A stretch of 64,000 bases of DNA from Begonia masoniana (Eukaryota > Streptophyta > Magnoliopsida > Cucurbitales > Begoniaceae), in assembly GCA_022432975.1 (NCBI GenBank), contig CM039505.1, forward strand, positions 18,589,716 through 18,653,715, written 5' to 3'. The notes below the pieces were generated by a model, which was given only the letters and a program-made list of their open reading frames with translations, had not been told where the DNA came from and did no database searches. Shown here piece by piece: positions 22,521 to 35,097 of this stretch. Position numbers and translations under genes: made by a program. Positions within the stretch are counted from its first letter, which is position 1; every line of letters starts with the position of its first letter.

Positions 22521-25225
22521 TCAATACCTGAATAAATCTGGATGTTGGTCCATCATGTCTTGCTGGCGCTCCCAAGTTGTCTCCTCAATATTCTGGTTAC
22601 GCCACAATACCTTCACCAATGGAACTTCTTTGTTGCGCACTACCTTCACTGCATAATCTAAGATCTTTACTGGTTTCTCTTCATAAGTAAGGGTAGGATG
22701 AACTTCAATGTCCTGCTGTTCCACAACTTGATTTGGGTCCTTTATGCACTTCTTCAACATAGAAACATGGAATACATCATGTATCCCTTCCATGGAAGTT
22801 GGTAGTTGCAACTGGTAAGCTGTTCTCCCAATCCTCTTCAGAATCGTGAACGGTCCAATGAACCTGGGGTTTAACTTGCCTCTCTTTCCAAATCTCACAA
22901 CTCCTTTAAATGGTGATATCTTAAGAAAAACTTCATCACCTAATTCAAACTCTAGTTCTCTACGCCTCTTGTCGGCATAGCTCTTCTGCCGGCTTTGAGC
23001 TGTTAAGATCCTCTGGCGGATGAGGGCAATTTTTTCCACTGTCTGCTGCATAATGTCAGGACCAATCAATTGAGCTTCTCCAACTTCATCCCAATACAAT
23101 GGAGACCTGCACTTTCGCCCATACAATGCCTCGTATGGTGCCATGCCTATTGTTGCCTGAAAACTGTTGTTATAAGAAAATTCTACTAAGGAGAGGTACT
23201 TACTCTAGGAACCTTGAAAATCTAGTATGCAAGCACGGAGCATATCCTCTAAGATCTGAATAGTTCTCTCGGATTGTCCATCTGTTTGAGGGTGAAAAGC
23301 TGTGGTAAAACTAAGCTGTGTTCCCATAGCCTTGTGCAAACTTTTCCAAAACTTAGATGTAAATCTAGAGTCTCGGTCTGAAACTATGGTGCTTGGAACT
23401 CCATGCAGTCTAACAATTTCTTGCACATACAATTCAGCAAGTTGATCCATCGAGTAAGTCACCTTTATTGGTAGGAAATGAGCTGATTTGGTTAGACGGT
23501 CTACTATTACCCAAATTGCATCATGTCCCTTTGTTGTTCTAGGCAATCCCACAACAAAATCCATCGTTATTTGTTCCCATTTCTATTCGGGAACTGATAA
23601 AGGTTGTAATGTTCCTGAGGGTCTCTGATGCTCAGCTTTAATCTACTGACAACACAAACATGATCCTACATACTCTGCCACACTCCTTTTCATACTTGGC
23701 CACCAATAATGTTGTTTAAGATCCTTGTACATCTTCGTACTCCCAGGGTGAACAGAGAACCTGGAAGAATGAGCTTCAGTAAGAATCTCATCTCGAAGTT
23801 CTTTAATGGCAGGAACAAACCATCTATTTCTAAACCTAAGGATTCCATTAGTAGAAAAGTTAAAATCTGACTTGTCTGTAGAATCCATGCAGGACTTATA
23901 CTTATTGCATTCAGTTTCGTTCCTTTGAGCTTCTTTTATTTTCTCTAAAATAGTAGGCCTCAAGGATATGGCCGAAAGCATAGCTGATACACTGGATACT
24001 GCTTCTAGATTAAACTTTTGGAATTCAAACTCTAAAGCTAGTGGCATGTCTAAAATCTTGGGTTAGGCGGATGTTGTCACTCTACTTAAGGCATCTGCCA
24101 CTACATTCGCCTTGCCGGGGTGATATTTTATTTCAAAATCATAATCCTTGACAAATTTCAACCATCGACGTTGCCTCATGTTCAATTCTTTCTGTGTGAA
24201 GATATACTTCAGACTCTTATGATCTAAAAATGTCTCACAAGATTGTCCATACAAGTAATGTCTCCAAATCTTTAGTGCGAAAACCACCGCAGCTAATTCT
24301 AAGTCATGCGTAGGGTAATTCTTCTCATGTGTTTTCAACTGTCTAGAGGCATAGGCTATTACTTTTCCATTTTGCATTAGAACACAACCAAGACCAATTT
24401 TGGAAGCGTCACAGTAAATGCTAAACTTACCATCTTCAACTGGAAGGGTTAAAATTGGAGCATCGGTCAACTTCTGTTTCAAGGTCTGAAAACTATGCTC
24501 ACATTCGTCAGTCCATATATACTTCACATTTTTCCTTGTTAACCTAGTAAGGGGTGTAGCAATCTTCGAAAATCCTTCAATGAACTTTCTATAATATCCT
24601 GCTAGTCCAAGAAAACTCTGTATATCTGTAGCATTCCTTGGTTGAGGCCACTCCTTAACTGCTTGGACCTTGGCTGGGTCGACAGATATCCTATCTCCAG
24701 AGATCACATAACCAAGAAAGTGAACTCTGTCCAACCAAAACTCACACTTGGAAAACTTAGCATAAAGTTGGTGTTGTCTAAGTACTTCCAACACCAAACT
24801 CAAATGCCTTGCATGCTCACCTTTGGTACTAGAATAGATTAGAATATCATCTATAAACACAATGACAAACTTGTCCAAATACTCATGAAACACCTTATTC
24901 ATAAGATCCATGAATGCAACTGGTGCATTTGTCAAACCAAAGGACATAACCAAAAACTCATAATGTCCATATCTTGTACGAAAGGCAGTCTTTGGGATAT
25001 CTTCAGGTTTGACTTTCAATTGGTAGTATCCGGACCTAAGGTCAATCTTGGAGAAAACACGTGCACCATTAAGCTGGTCAAATAGATGATCGATTCTAGG
25101 TAGTGGATACTTGTTCTTAACAGTTAGCTTGTTCAGTTCCCTATAATCAATGCACATTCGCATTGATCCATCTTTCTTCTTGACAAAGAGGACAGGTGCA
25201 CCCCACGGTGAAAAGCTAGGGCATA
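22521..25225 (-). pseudogene. Element D pol: reverse transcriptase, RNase H, integrase, chromodomain (four stops)
   Basis: From about 25225 down to 22521 the frame is constant and reads [21 protein letters not shown] (reverse transcriptase), [14 protein letters not shown] (RNase H), [11 protein letters not shown] to CLCCQ (integrase zinc region), [33 protein letters not shown] (integrase core), and a chromodomain with VKVLWRNQNIEETTWE. Stops fall at about 24060, 23640, 23585 and 23203. Each lies where A or E has Gln, Trp or a nearby residue, consistent with C-to-T decay. A frameshift near 25225 separates it from the protease part. Confidence 0.93.
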
Positions 25226-26991
25226 TGAACCTTTCTCCAACAGGTCCTCCAACTGCTTCTTTAATTCCTTAAGTTCTGTTGGTGCTAATCTATATGGATT
25301 TTTAGACACAGGCTCGGCGCCGGGGTAAACATCTACAACAAATTCAATTTTTCTATCTGGCGACAATCCAGGAAGGTCATCCAGAAACACTTCCGGAAAA
25401 TCTTGGACAACTAAAACATCTTGAGGACTTGCTTTTCCCACAAGTTGTGTGTCTAAAACACTGGCCAAAAAGCACAAATATTCTCTGCATGGGGAGGGTC
25501 TACAATTGACAGAAGTCATCACAGTCATCTCCTTACTCTTCTTCAGAGCTTGGAAGGTATGGTTTAAACCACTAGGGGGTTTGAATCTAACTACTCCAGT
25601 CCTACAGTCGATTGTGGCATAATGTTTAAATAGCCAATCCATTCCTAGGATTACATCAAATCCCATTATATCCATAATAGTGAGATCAGCAGGTAGACTC
25701 ACGCTTCCTACGAACACATCACTATAAGGCATCACCTGGTTAGAGTGCATGCGCTCACCAGAGGGTAAAGCAACACTGAACACATGCATAGAAGGGGTAA
25801 ACCGTACACCTAACTTAACAGCAAATGCAGATGCTATAAATGAATGCGTTGCACTGAAATCTATTAAAGTAAAAGTAGGCACTGAGTTGATCAATATAGT
25901 ACCTGACACTACAGCGGGCTGTTCCTCACCTGACTCAACCATGGAGAATATCCTCGGTTTGATCATAGCAGGGCCATTCTTAGGAACTGGGCAGTCTCTG
26001 CTAATATGGCCGACCTTCTTACAATTGAAGCATCTGGTGATTCTAGGCTTTGGGCAATCCCTGAGTGTGTGTCCAAACTCCTCACAGTTAAAACATTTTC
26101 CATCCCAAATCCGCACTCGCCCATGTGACACTTCGGGCACTGAGGAAACTTCCTGGTATCCGGTACTTTCTTTCCAGATCCTTGACCACACTGGCCCTCG
26201 CTAGGCCTCTTCATTCCCCTTTGTTGGTATGGCTGGATAAACTTTTGTGGGACCTCTTTTGATCCAGCACACTTCCTTTCAGCTTCTTCCACTTCCAGAG
26301 CAGTGGACACAACTTCGCTGAATGTCAAGCCTTTAATACCACAAAATTTAACTCCTCTATAAATCTCTGGTTTCAGTCCATGCACAAATTTGAACACCTT
26401 ATCATCGTCCTTGTAGGCAAATTGTCCAGCAAACCTGGACAGGGACTCAAACTGTCTACTGTACTCGGCCACAGACCCCGTCTGCCTCAAGTTTAAAAAT
26501 TCCAACTTCTTCGCGGTTTGAACAGTGCTGTTAAAATACTTTCCATAGAAAATGTCTTTGAATTGTGACCAAGGCATCGCCAAAACATCAGTGATAGTCT
26601 CCATTGTTTCCCACCAGAGTTGAGCTTCACCGGCCAAGTGAAAAGTTGCCAACGTGACCTTGTCTCCTTCACCAACGTTGGCGCACCTAAACATACTCTC
26701 AATCTTCTTGAGCCACCCTTCAGCAATAACTGGGTCAGATGACTGACCATCAAACGTGGGTGGTCGTAATCTCCTGAATCTATCTCCAGAATGTTCATTG
26801 CTAGAACCCGAGTTGTCACTTCCTTGTACTTCTCGGTTCAACAGTACTCCTAGTTGATCAGACTGCTGGCGCACTAAATCGGTTTGCTGACGCACCAACT
26901 CTGTCAGCTGCCTAATCACACTAGACTCCTCTTCACCACTCAAGTTTGGCATTTCCCTTGGCACTCTAGGTCTCCCTGGACGTCGAGCCAT
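25226..26991 (-). pseudogene. Element D gag and protease (frameshifted, altered protease active site)
   Basis: Start at 26991 (MARRPGRPRVPREM). The gag domain has RLRPPTFDGQSSDP and LWWETMETITDV. A frameshift near 26115 follows CPKCHMGEC. The next frame has two CCHC knuckles, CFNCEEFGHTLRDC and CFNCKKVGHISRDC, where A and E keep one CCHC knuckle plus a CXXC-type motif. The protease motif reads LIDFSATHSF in place of [10 protein letters not shown], so the catalytic DTG is lost. Confidence 0.9.
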
Positions 26992-27003
26992 TATACTAAA
27001 TTC

Positions 27004-27063
27004 CTGTACATGGTTAATTACACTCTTAAATATCTATTAGCTAATGTTAACATAAACACTTAC
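27004..27063 (-). other. Candidate 60-nt leader intron of element D
   Basis: Minus-strand ACTGTAAGTGTTTA gives a donor at 27063; CATGTACAG gives an acceptor at 27004, 13 nt before the ATG at 26991. Equivalent sites are in A and E. Confidence 0.38.
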
Positions 27064-27132
27064 AGTCGTTGAAGCACTTCCATGCAACGATTGGCACTGA
27101 TGAGTAATCTTTTAAACGGTTTAACTGAATGT

Positions 27133-27143
27133 CTCTGATACCA
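27133..27143 (-). other. Primer-binding site of D
   Basis: Minus-strand TGGTATCAGAG, three bases from the 5' LTR; initiator tRNA-Met type. Confidence 0.88.
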
Positions 27144-27146
27144 TAC

Positions 27147-29373
27147 TGTAACGCCCCGAGTTTTCCAAACCCGGTTTGCTACTCATAAGCCCGAACATAA
27201 CTAGGAAACTTTGGACAAAATTTAAAACTTCGCTCGAAAGTCAAAATTTGACAATTTCTAAAACCTCAAAACATTTAAAAAAACTTGCAGCGAAAATCAT
27301 TTGAGCAAAATAGAGTTAAACAAATTGTAAAACAATGTGTGAATAATTAGTATAAAATTAGAAGATAGTCGCTTGAAGGAAATGAAGGTATAAAGTGTGA
27401 ATTACTTAAAGATTAAAGAAGTCAAACGCATCTGCCGCTGAACAAAGTCAACAAAACAGGGCGGAAACAAAACTAAAGGTTTCCACCGATGACGTCAACC
27501 GGAAGAATTGTTCTTCCAGTTCCAGCCGATCGCAAAACGACAAGTTTTGCTACCTGCATCTACCGATGACGTCAGCCGGATGAATCATCTATCCAGCCTC
27601 TACCGATAGAACAACTACACATACCGATCACAAGACGACAAAAGGTTTTCACACACATCTACCGATAGATCAACTACACATACCGATCACAAAACGACAA
27701 AAGATTTTCACACACATCTACCGATAGAACAACTACACATACCGATCACAAAACGACAAAAAACTTATACTCACATCTACCGATAGCTGTAACACGCTAC
27801 TCCTACCGGTAGAAATCAACCATCTTCTACCGATAGAAAACGATGTCTTCTACCGATAGACTACAACTGTCGGTAGAAGACAGAGCAACTTTTCCCCAAT
27901 TCATACCCTATACAAAACAACTCTACTACGAAAGGACTTATTCACTTCTATGAAACCATTCAGAAACAATTTCAATCATTACATTACTCAAATCCAGTAA
28001 AAACCAATGCTAAATCAGCAAGGTACTATTATCATAAAGTTTCAAATTGTATTCAAAACATTGAAAACTATTACTGTCATAAGACTCGACATACTTGGGT
28101 GAAAACATTGTCAACTGAACCAGAGAGTTTTCAAACCAAGATCAAAACATCAAAAGTTGATTCAGTCAACAAAACTCAGACACAACTCAGCTATCCAGTT
28201 GTTCACTACAACGCACATAAACAAAACACTGGTTAAACCGCCTCATCAATTTACCAAGTCGTGACCTAAATGTGCTCCTCCAACATCATCTATGCATTTG
28301 TGAACTCAAGGAAATCACCTGCAGTAACCTCAACACCTACATCACAAAACTCATCTATTAGCCTAATGCTAAGTAAGTAAAACAGTAATGAAATAAAATA
28401 CTGAATCATAAATTCCTAAACATGCAATTTCTACTTTCTCATCTCAGTTGCATCCGCATTTATTCATAAACTGATCTGATCCCTCAGTTCCCTTGGGAGT
28501 GGGATCAACTCTCCCAATGTTATACATCCTCTACTCGATTAAGGGGCGGATGAATTCCCTTAATAGTTGATCTGATCCCTCAGTTCCCTTGGGAGTGGGA
28601 TCAATTTTCCCAATGTTATACATCCTCTACTCGATTAAGGGGCGGATGAATTCCCTTAATAGCTTGCCGGTCACATTCGGTTCATGCCTTACCATGCTTT
28701 ACATAGAAATTCATTTTCGTAATCTTTTACAAAACATGATGCATGACATACAAACTCATTCGCACGATGCCTAATCCTAATGTTTTGTGATGTAGGCCCG
28801 AAGGCACATGCATACTTTACTTACTTGGATTCCTGGTGGATACTCGGTTAGGAGTTTCTTCGGAAATGCTCACCTAGAACCATAAAAAGAACATTAACCC
28901 AATCATTATTAATCCTCATTCTAAAGCATTCAAAATAAAACTAAGTGGACAGTTAGGAATTCTATTCATTGAGCACTCCCAAATTTTACACTAAACCCGA
29001 ATCTACTCTCATTCACAACACTCCCGAAAACACATACTTTGTACTCTCTCTTCTATCTAACCGTCGAGTCATAAAGAAAATGAAGGAACTCACCCAAGTT
29101 GGAGAAATCACTGGAGAAGTCGGAGGGAAAATCGCCTGGTGTTCTGATGAGCTTGAGCTGAATACCGAGAAAGGAAAAATGAGGGAACAGTGGCGGCTTT
29201 GGTGCATTTATCACTAATCTTCTTCCCTTAATAGGTTATCCACTTACTAGTCTCAAGTTAGCCTTATACCCTTGCCTAGTCACTCAATAACTCTACTTTT
29301 ACTATTACCATTTAAAGTGCGTCATTAATTTTAGAAAGGAATAAGACTTGGTCTTAAAGAACCGGGTGTTACA
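27147..29373 (-). repeat. Element D 5' LTR, 2227 bp
   Basis: TGTAACGCCCCGAG to TGTTACA (29367-29373). Nearly identical to 20260-22486. Contains the same TGACGTCA cores, the 60-bp unit array and the two-unit hairpin repeat. Confidence 0.93.
28791..28827 (-). promoter_or_regulatory. LTR splice-donor/GGCC block (D, right LTR)
   Basis: CAAGTAAGT on the minus strand at 28819-28827, followed by GCCTTCGGGCCTACA. Confidence 0.5.
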
Positions 29374-29378
29374 CTACC

Positions 29379-30190
29379 GAAGGTATATTTTTTAATCAAG
29401 AAAACTATATCAAAGATCTCTTAAATAAATTTGGACTGAATTCTTCCAAACCATCCAGAACTCCAATGAGCACATCTACAAAATTAGATAAATATGAAAA
29501 TGGGATAAGTGTGGATATTAAGAAATAAAGAGGTATGATTAGTTCTTTATTATACCTAACGACTAGTAGGCCGGATATCCTATTTAGTGTGTGCTTATGT
29601 GCTAGGTTTCAAGCTCCTCCTAAGAAAACCCACTTAAATTCTGTTAAGAGGATATTTAAATATCTAAGTGGCACTTATGATTTAGGATTATGGTCTCCAA
29701 AGGGTACTTCTTTTGATCTTATAGGATTTTCTGATTTTGATTATGCCGGAAGTCTTGTAGATAGAAAAAGCACTAGTGGAACGTGCCAATATCTAGGTGA
29801 ATCTTTTGTGTCTTGGTTCTCAAAGAAACAAAATTTCGTAGCACTCTCAACGGCCGAAAGCAAATATATTGCCACCGGAAGTTGTTGTGCTCAAATGTTT
29901 TGGATGAAGCAAACTTTAGAAGACTACAATCTATTCTATGATAGGATACCTATTGGATGAGATAATACTAGTGCCATTAATATTTCAAAGAATCCTATCC
30001 AACACTCAAGAACATAACATATTGAAATCTGATATCATTTTTTAAGAGATCATGTACAAAAAGAGATCTCACTTTGGATTTCGTGAATTCTTCTTATCAG
30101 TTAGTCGATATCTTCACAAAACCCTTAGATGAGAAGACCTTCAATAGTATCCGAGTTCAGTTAGGTCTGATCAAGATTGAGAAATCATGA
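29379..30190 (+). pseudogene. Element B pol: end of reverse transcriptase and RNase H
   Basis: Continues the copia frame after D's target copy: GIFFNQENYIKDLL, a stop at about 29526, then LLYLTTSRPDILFSVCLCAR, RNase H with SDFDYAGSLVDRKSTSGTC and VALSTAESKYIATGSC. A stop at 29958-29960 and later frame breaks precede the recognisable tail (DNTSAINISKNPIQHSRT, then FTKPLDEKTF after a shift). The pol frame closes at about 30188-30190. Confidence 0.9.
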
Positions 30191-30469
30191 AAATTGGTTT
30201 TTGTTCAAGAAGTGTCGACCTATACAATAATTGGTAAACACCTGACTCTCTTTTCATTTTGGAGTCGAGAGAATCAATCTTTTTTACGATGAAGTGTTGA
30301 CAACTACTATCATCAGTCGACACCTGAATGGTTTTTATAAAATATAGTGTCGCCCGAAACCCTAACCAAGTGATTTCTCTCTAAATTTCTTAGGTGATTT
30401 TTTGCCTTTTTCCAAAGCTTCGTCGATTTTCCTCCGATTAGTATTTCTACTCTTCATTCTAAACTTCAA
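30191..30469 (+). other. Spacer between pol and ORF3 of B
   Basis: Non-coding, 279 bases. Contains GTCGAC at 30214-30219 and 30316-30321, the same palindrome as in B's LTR array. It may act as the leader of ORF3; no TATA box is evident. Confidence 0.5.
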
Positions 30470-31648
30470 ATGGCATCAATCTCCCACAGCAAGCTCGTCG
30501 TTCACAAGAGGAGGTCAAAGAACCCTACTCCAGTGATTGAAGTTGAAGAACCAACGTCTTGGCCATCTCCATTATTCAAGAGTGCTGACTCGATGAGAAG
30601 GTATGAGGACGACTTTCAATTCATGCCTCTGATTCTGAGTAGAAAAGTAGAATTCGATGAGTTAAGTAGTTTAAATTTGGTCCTGCCTTTGAGGAATTTG
30701 GGGTTAATTGATCTGTTTAACTGTGATGGCCTATACTATGAAACACCAGTGAGAATGTTCTATGTCAATTTAGAACATTTTCTAAGGCCTCTTAAAATTA
30801 TTAGTTATGTGTATGGAAAACACATTAAGATATCGCATCCACTAAATTCAATTTTACGCTGTGAATTTAACAATGAGACCGAAAGGTATTATGAGGCATC
30901 TAGGGACCCTGAATTTATGGGGACCAGTGAAGGGAATAATTTTATAAGAATGATAGTTAAGGATCCAAATCGTTCCCTTCCATTGAAGCCTAAGTTAAAA
31001 GACTTAAGTGTACGTGCAAGGCTCATCCACCATATGATCACGTACAATCTACTACTAAGAGATGGACATAGAGATTACATAAGTGGTATGGATCTCTATG
31101 TTTTATATAAGATCTTTCGATAAGAATCATTCAATGTGGGATATATGATTTTGAAACAGATGATGCAAGTCTTTAGTAACGCAGCAAAGTCCCTACCTTT
31201 TAATCTTCTTTTATTGAAAATCTTTAAGGAGAATGGAGTACAAATTCCAAGGACCGAAATCCCATTACCTCTAAAGAAAACCAACACATACACCACATCC
31301 ACTTTAACTCGAATGAGGTTTCGTCTCAATGCTGAAGGTGATTGGATCTTTAAAGGAGACAAAGTTAGAGCATCCGATGCTGGACCATCCCACATGGAAG
31401 TTGATGAAGGTGGTCATGAGCCTGAACACACTCCGGAACCCCCCTTCAATGCATCTAGAGGCAACTTCTCTAACTCTGAAGAAAGGTTCAATATTTTATA
31501 GGCAAATATAGCTAGCATCGGGATTGCTTTTGACTCCTTTCAGAACGTGATTCTTGATCGCTTTGATCGGTTAGAAGAGAAGACAGCAGATCTACGTCAA
31601 GATATCCTTGAGGTTCACAGGCATCTTGACTATCTTCAAGATTATTAG
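30470..31648 (+). pseudogene. Element B ORF3: plant-transposon-type domain protein, two in-frame stops
   Basis: Frame of 392 codons downstream of pol, where Sireviruses may carry an env-like gene. It starts MASISHSKLVVHKRRSK (basic N terminus). The central part, with ARLIHHMITYNLLLRDGHRD and YISGMDLYVLYKIF, resembles the domain called putative plant transposon protein (I believe PF20167), from memory. The C-terminal third is acidic/proline-rich and then a likely coiled coil (LDRFDRLEEKTADLRQDIL). TAA at 31121-31123 and TAG at 31499-31501 are in frame. I see no signal peptide or membrane segment, so env is not supported. Confidence 0.7.
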
Positions 31649-32138
31649 GATGGGTTAGTTGATTCTCCAGTCGATCCTCCAGTCGATCCTCTAGTTGATC
31701 CTCTAATCGATCCTTTTGATGATCCATGCTTCTCCCTATCAGAATGATATTTTTTTTTGTTTGTGTGATACTCTTAGCTTGCTCATCTCCTAATTTGACT
31801 TTATATGAGTTTAGTGTTTGTAATAGCAGGATATTGGTATATATTGTTTTTCAGTTGGTATTTATCTATGTTTTGTTGGACTAACTTCTGAAATTTTGAA
31901 AATACTATCTTATTTGTGTTGAATGGCCTATGGAATGTTATAGCGTGTTATGATAGCTGACCGTGAAATATCTGTTTTTAAAAATGTCAAAGGAGGAGAC
32001 AAAATTGAAAGTTAGATAATTTGAGTGAGTAATGATAAAATCTATTCAGTGCATATCTTGTGGGGGAGATTCAATTGATATAAGTATGGGGGAGTGAGTA
32101 ATCAATTTATTATTTGTCATCATAAAAAAAAGGGATAT
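31649..32138 (+). other. B 3' untranslated region with repeated purine tracts
   Basis: No gene. Has TGGGGGAGA near 32061 and TGGGGGAG near 32087, plus an A-rich AAAAAAAAGGGATA directly before the LTR at 32139. Multiple G-rich tracts are a Sirevirus trait. Near 31670-31720 a short repeat of CGATCCT with GTTGATCCTCT occurs. Confidence 0.65.
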
Positions 32139-33426
32139 TGTTACCTTAAAATGAGTTAAGATAATGAGTTTTTGATGATGTTTAATTATAATGTGTTTAA
32201 TGTAAATACATCTTTATAGAGTGATGGATGATGAAACTTAAGGAATAAATGTTTTTGCAAATACCTAAATTGAGAATGCCCTTGAAGAAGGGTATTTAGT
32301 TCTAATGAGGTTTATCAAGTGTGTAGTAGCTAAAAGAAACAAAACCCAACTCGGAGTAATTCAAGTGTCGACCAAGAAATTAAAGTGTCGATCGAACTTC
32401 TAAAGGAATGGAGACAGAGGAAATTCGACTAATTCAAGTGTCGACCAGGAAATTAAAGTGTCGACCGAACTTCTGAAGGAATGGAGACAGAAAAAATTCG
32501 ACTAATTCTAGTGTCGACCCCAAGAGCAAATAGAAGAAAAACAAGTGTCGACCGATAAATGAAAGTGTCGACTAAACTTGTGAAGAAATGAAGACAGAAG
32601 AATCGAGCATCAACCCTAAGTGCAAACAGGCTAAATCAAATGTCGACCTGATTTTGCAGGTGTCGACACTTGAATACAAAGAAGACTGATGTGTCGACCA
32701 TAGTTTTGAAGATTTCAACTAAAACACATTTCAACAGACAAATCAGCTAACTCCAACGGTAACAAAGTGTCGACCCGTGTTTCAAGGTGTCGACCAGAGC
32801 TATTCACAACGGTCTTTTTTTTCTACACTCAACGGTAACAAGGTGTCGACCAATGGCAAGATAGGTCGACCACTTGATGACAAAATTCAAAAAGAGTATA
32901 AATTGAAGAATGGAGTTTTTGAGAAAAGATACCTCCTGATCAAAAACTTTCTCTCAACTTTCAAGTGCGTACATTTACGATTATTCTTCAATCCTCCACT
33001 TCTCTCAAAGATCAAACACTTGAGATTTCTTTATTGAGAGTGTGTTTTTAGCTTTACTAAAAACTTTACTTGGAGATTGTAAAAGGGTGAATCTCTTCGA
33101 GTGAGATTGTATAGGCAGTTGATTGACGCCTGTAAAGTTCAATCAAAGATTCTCGAGGAAGAGAAGATAAGAATCTTCAAGGGAAGCCCTTGGAGCGCAT
33201 ACGTAGGCAAGGTTGGTTGAACTGCGTAAACAATCTTGGTGTCAATTTCTCTTTTCCCTTGACTCTTTATTTTTTTATGATTACATTCATCTCGTCAACT
33301 TAATTTGATATCATTAAGTTTACACTATTTAGAGTAAACAATTAATTTGATTGTAATCACAATTAATAATGATAATAGAAAGCGAAAAACCTTATTCACC
33401 CCCCCTTAGGTAAAAACGATCTTACA
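32139..33426 (+). repeat. Element B 3' LTR, 1288 bp
   Basis: TGTTACCTTAAAA to CTTACA; matches 12515-14207. Has one copy of the 20-bp unit and, instead, a private roughly 80-bp duplication (about 32364-32515) with GTGTCGACCAGGAAATTAAA. TATAAAT at 32897-32903. No gene. Confidence 0.9.
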
Positions 33427-33431
33427 CTATC

Positions 33432-35097
33432 TAATTCCTATGTCTCCAAATTAAATCATTCTAAACTATACACTTTAACACTCAATCATTAATAGATTCT
33501 TTGACTTTAATTTAATCAACTATAACCTCAACTTTCAAAGTCATCTAATTTAACTCCATTTCTATGTCTCCTCGAAGAAAATTTATTCAAATCCTCAATT
33601 TCCTAATTCGCTATCCTCGAAAGTGTTAATAATAGCTCTACCAAATGTAACTTTCATAAATCTTTCTAACAATAATCATTACATTAACTTTTTCTCTAAT
33701 AGACTATATTCCTCATGATATACTAATTCTTTAAATAAAGTCTAACATTTATATTTCTTCAATCGAGCAACACTAAATACTTAAGAGGTAAAAATTCTAA
33801 TATTAAATCTTCAACTTCAATATAATTAATTATATTCTAAAAATTTGTCAAATAGAATCCAACATTACTACTTTCTCAAAATTTTCTTAGACTAAACATT
33901 CCAATTTATTTTCTATCACCTGATACTCAACACTTTTACTACTTATGGTCACCTCTAATTCCATCAAGCTTTTTCCTATTCCATGATGATTATAAATTCT
34001 CACATCATTAAATTTCTCTTGATTTATTTTTCTAAGATGATATTCATTTCCTAGAGTAATGATCAAATCTAGTCACTTGAAATAACTCTACATAAGTTTC
34101 TCTACTTTCCATTGATTCTTTAAAGCCTCAAAATAATATCTAATATCCTTTATATGTCTTCGAGTCATTTAAAACATATGTAACTAAATAACCATTAAGA
34201 TATAATCTTTGAGATCATACGTCATAACTTTAGCATCCTTTGTTTCATCAGCTTCTTATTGATTAACTTTATCCACATTAATAGTTTCTCAACTCAAATC
34301 CAACTTCTAAGTACTCAAACAATATTTTTAGTAAATCTTCAATTAATATAAATTTTATGGGCAAATTATTACTAGAGACAATTATCTAAGTATCCTTAAA
34401 TTTATCTTCATCATTTCTTGTCTCGTCTAATATTCTCAAATTAATCCATAATATTACTCTATCTCTTATCCTTAGGGAATCCTTAACTTGAGAATTTGAA
34501 AAATTTTACATTGAAAAACTAAATTATCCTTGTGATTTTTCTATAAGCTCTTCTATCCAAAATGTTCAAGTTTTGGCTAATGTATTTTCCTAATTTAGAT
34601 CTTAACAATTGCATGCCAATATTCTAAAGTTTTCATAGAGGAGTCTATAAGAATTCTTAAACTAGTTAGGATACTAGCAAGGTTAGTGTTATTTTTAAGG
34701 AAGGTTATTGATCGAGATCAAGTCTTTTAATCGTGAATAATTATTTTAGGTTTTAGCAATATATCTACACCACAAAGATAACTTTAAAAAATTTAAAACC
34801 TTGTACTAAAATGAAACTTAAAATAGTTTGAAATTACTTTAAATAAATACTTGAAATTTAAATAAAATATGTATATTAAAGTTTCAATCCATATTGAAGA
34901 TTTTATAAAAGCATTTATAAAAAGAACAATAGAAATTTTTACTTACTTTAAAATGTACTACAAAATTATCAAACATACTTTTATCAAAATATAAATTTTA
35001 ATCACTTACTTGCTGATCGACAATTTTCCAGGTGCACGTGAGCATACAGATAAGTCTACAGAATCGTTTTATAAACCTGGTTGTTCTGATATCAAAT
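33432..35097 (-). other. Element X interior, right part, AT-rich, with leader-like end
   Basis: No coding frame seen. The last 110 bases align with the leader of A (GTCTACAGAATCG and ACCTGG words). The minus strand has AAGTAAGTGATTA with a donor-like GT at 35009, matching the conserved leader donor of A, D and E. Confidence 0.55.
35083..35094 (-). other. Degenerate primer-binding site of X
   Basis: Minus-strand TGATATCAGAAC, two changes from TGGTATCAGAGC, beside the LTR start at 35098. Confidence 0.65.

Larger units (their letters stand above)
20260..29373 (-). mobile_element. Ty3/gypsy element D (Tekay/Del-like), complete but decayed
   Basis: Flanked by the perfect target duplication CTACC (20255-20259 and 29374-29378) inside B's reverse transcriptase. 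Both LTRs are exactly 2227 bp and differ at only a few percent of sites, mostly transitions, in the parts I compared. Coding parts carry two frameshifts, four stops and a changed protease active site. Confidence 0.94.
12515..33426 (+). mobile_element. Ty1/copia element B (Sirevirus-like), interrupted by two insertions
   Basis: Bounded by the perfect 5-bp target duplication CTATC (12510-12514 and 33427-33431). It has a 1693-bp left LTR, a 1288-bp right LTR, a primer-binding site, gag with CCHC knuckle and coiled coil, protease-integrase-reverse transcriptase-RNase H order (copia type), a third ORF and purine tracts. Solo LTR C (15909-18040) and element D (20260-29373) sit inside pol. Removing them with one target copy each rejoins the protein frame exactly. 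The long gag, extra ORF and repeated GGGGGAG tracts fit Sireviruses. Confidence 0.93.

Noticed and set aside
30470..31648. Env gene of a plant retrovirus
   Set aside because: No signal peptide, membrane segment or coiled fusion region seen; the domain looks like a plant-transposon type instead.
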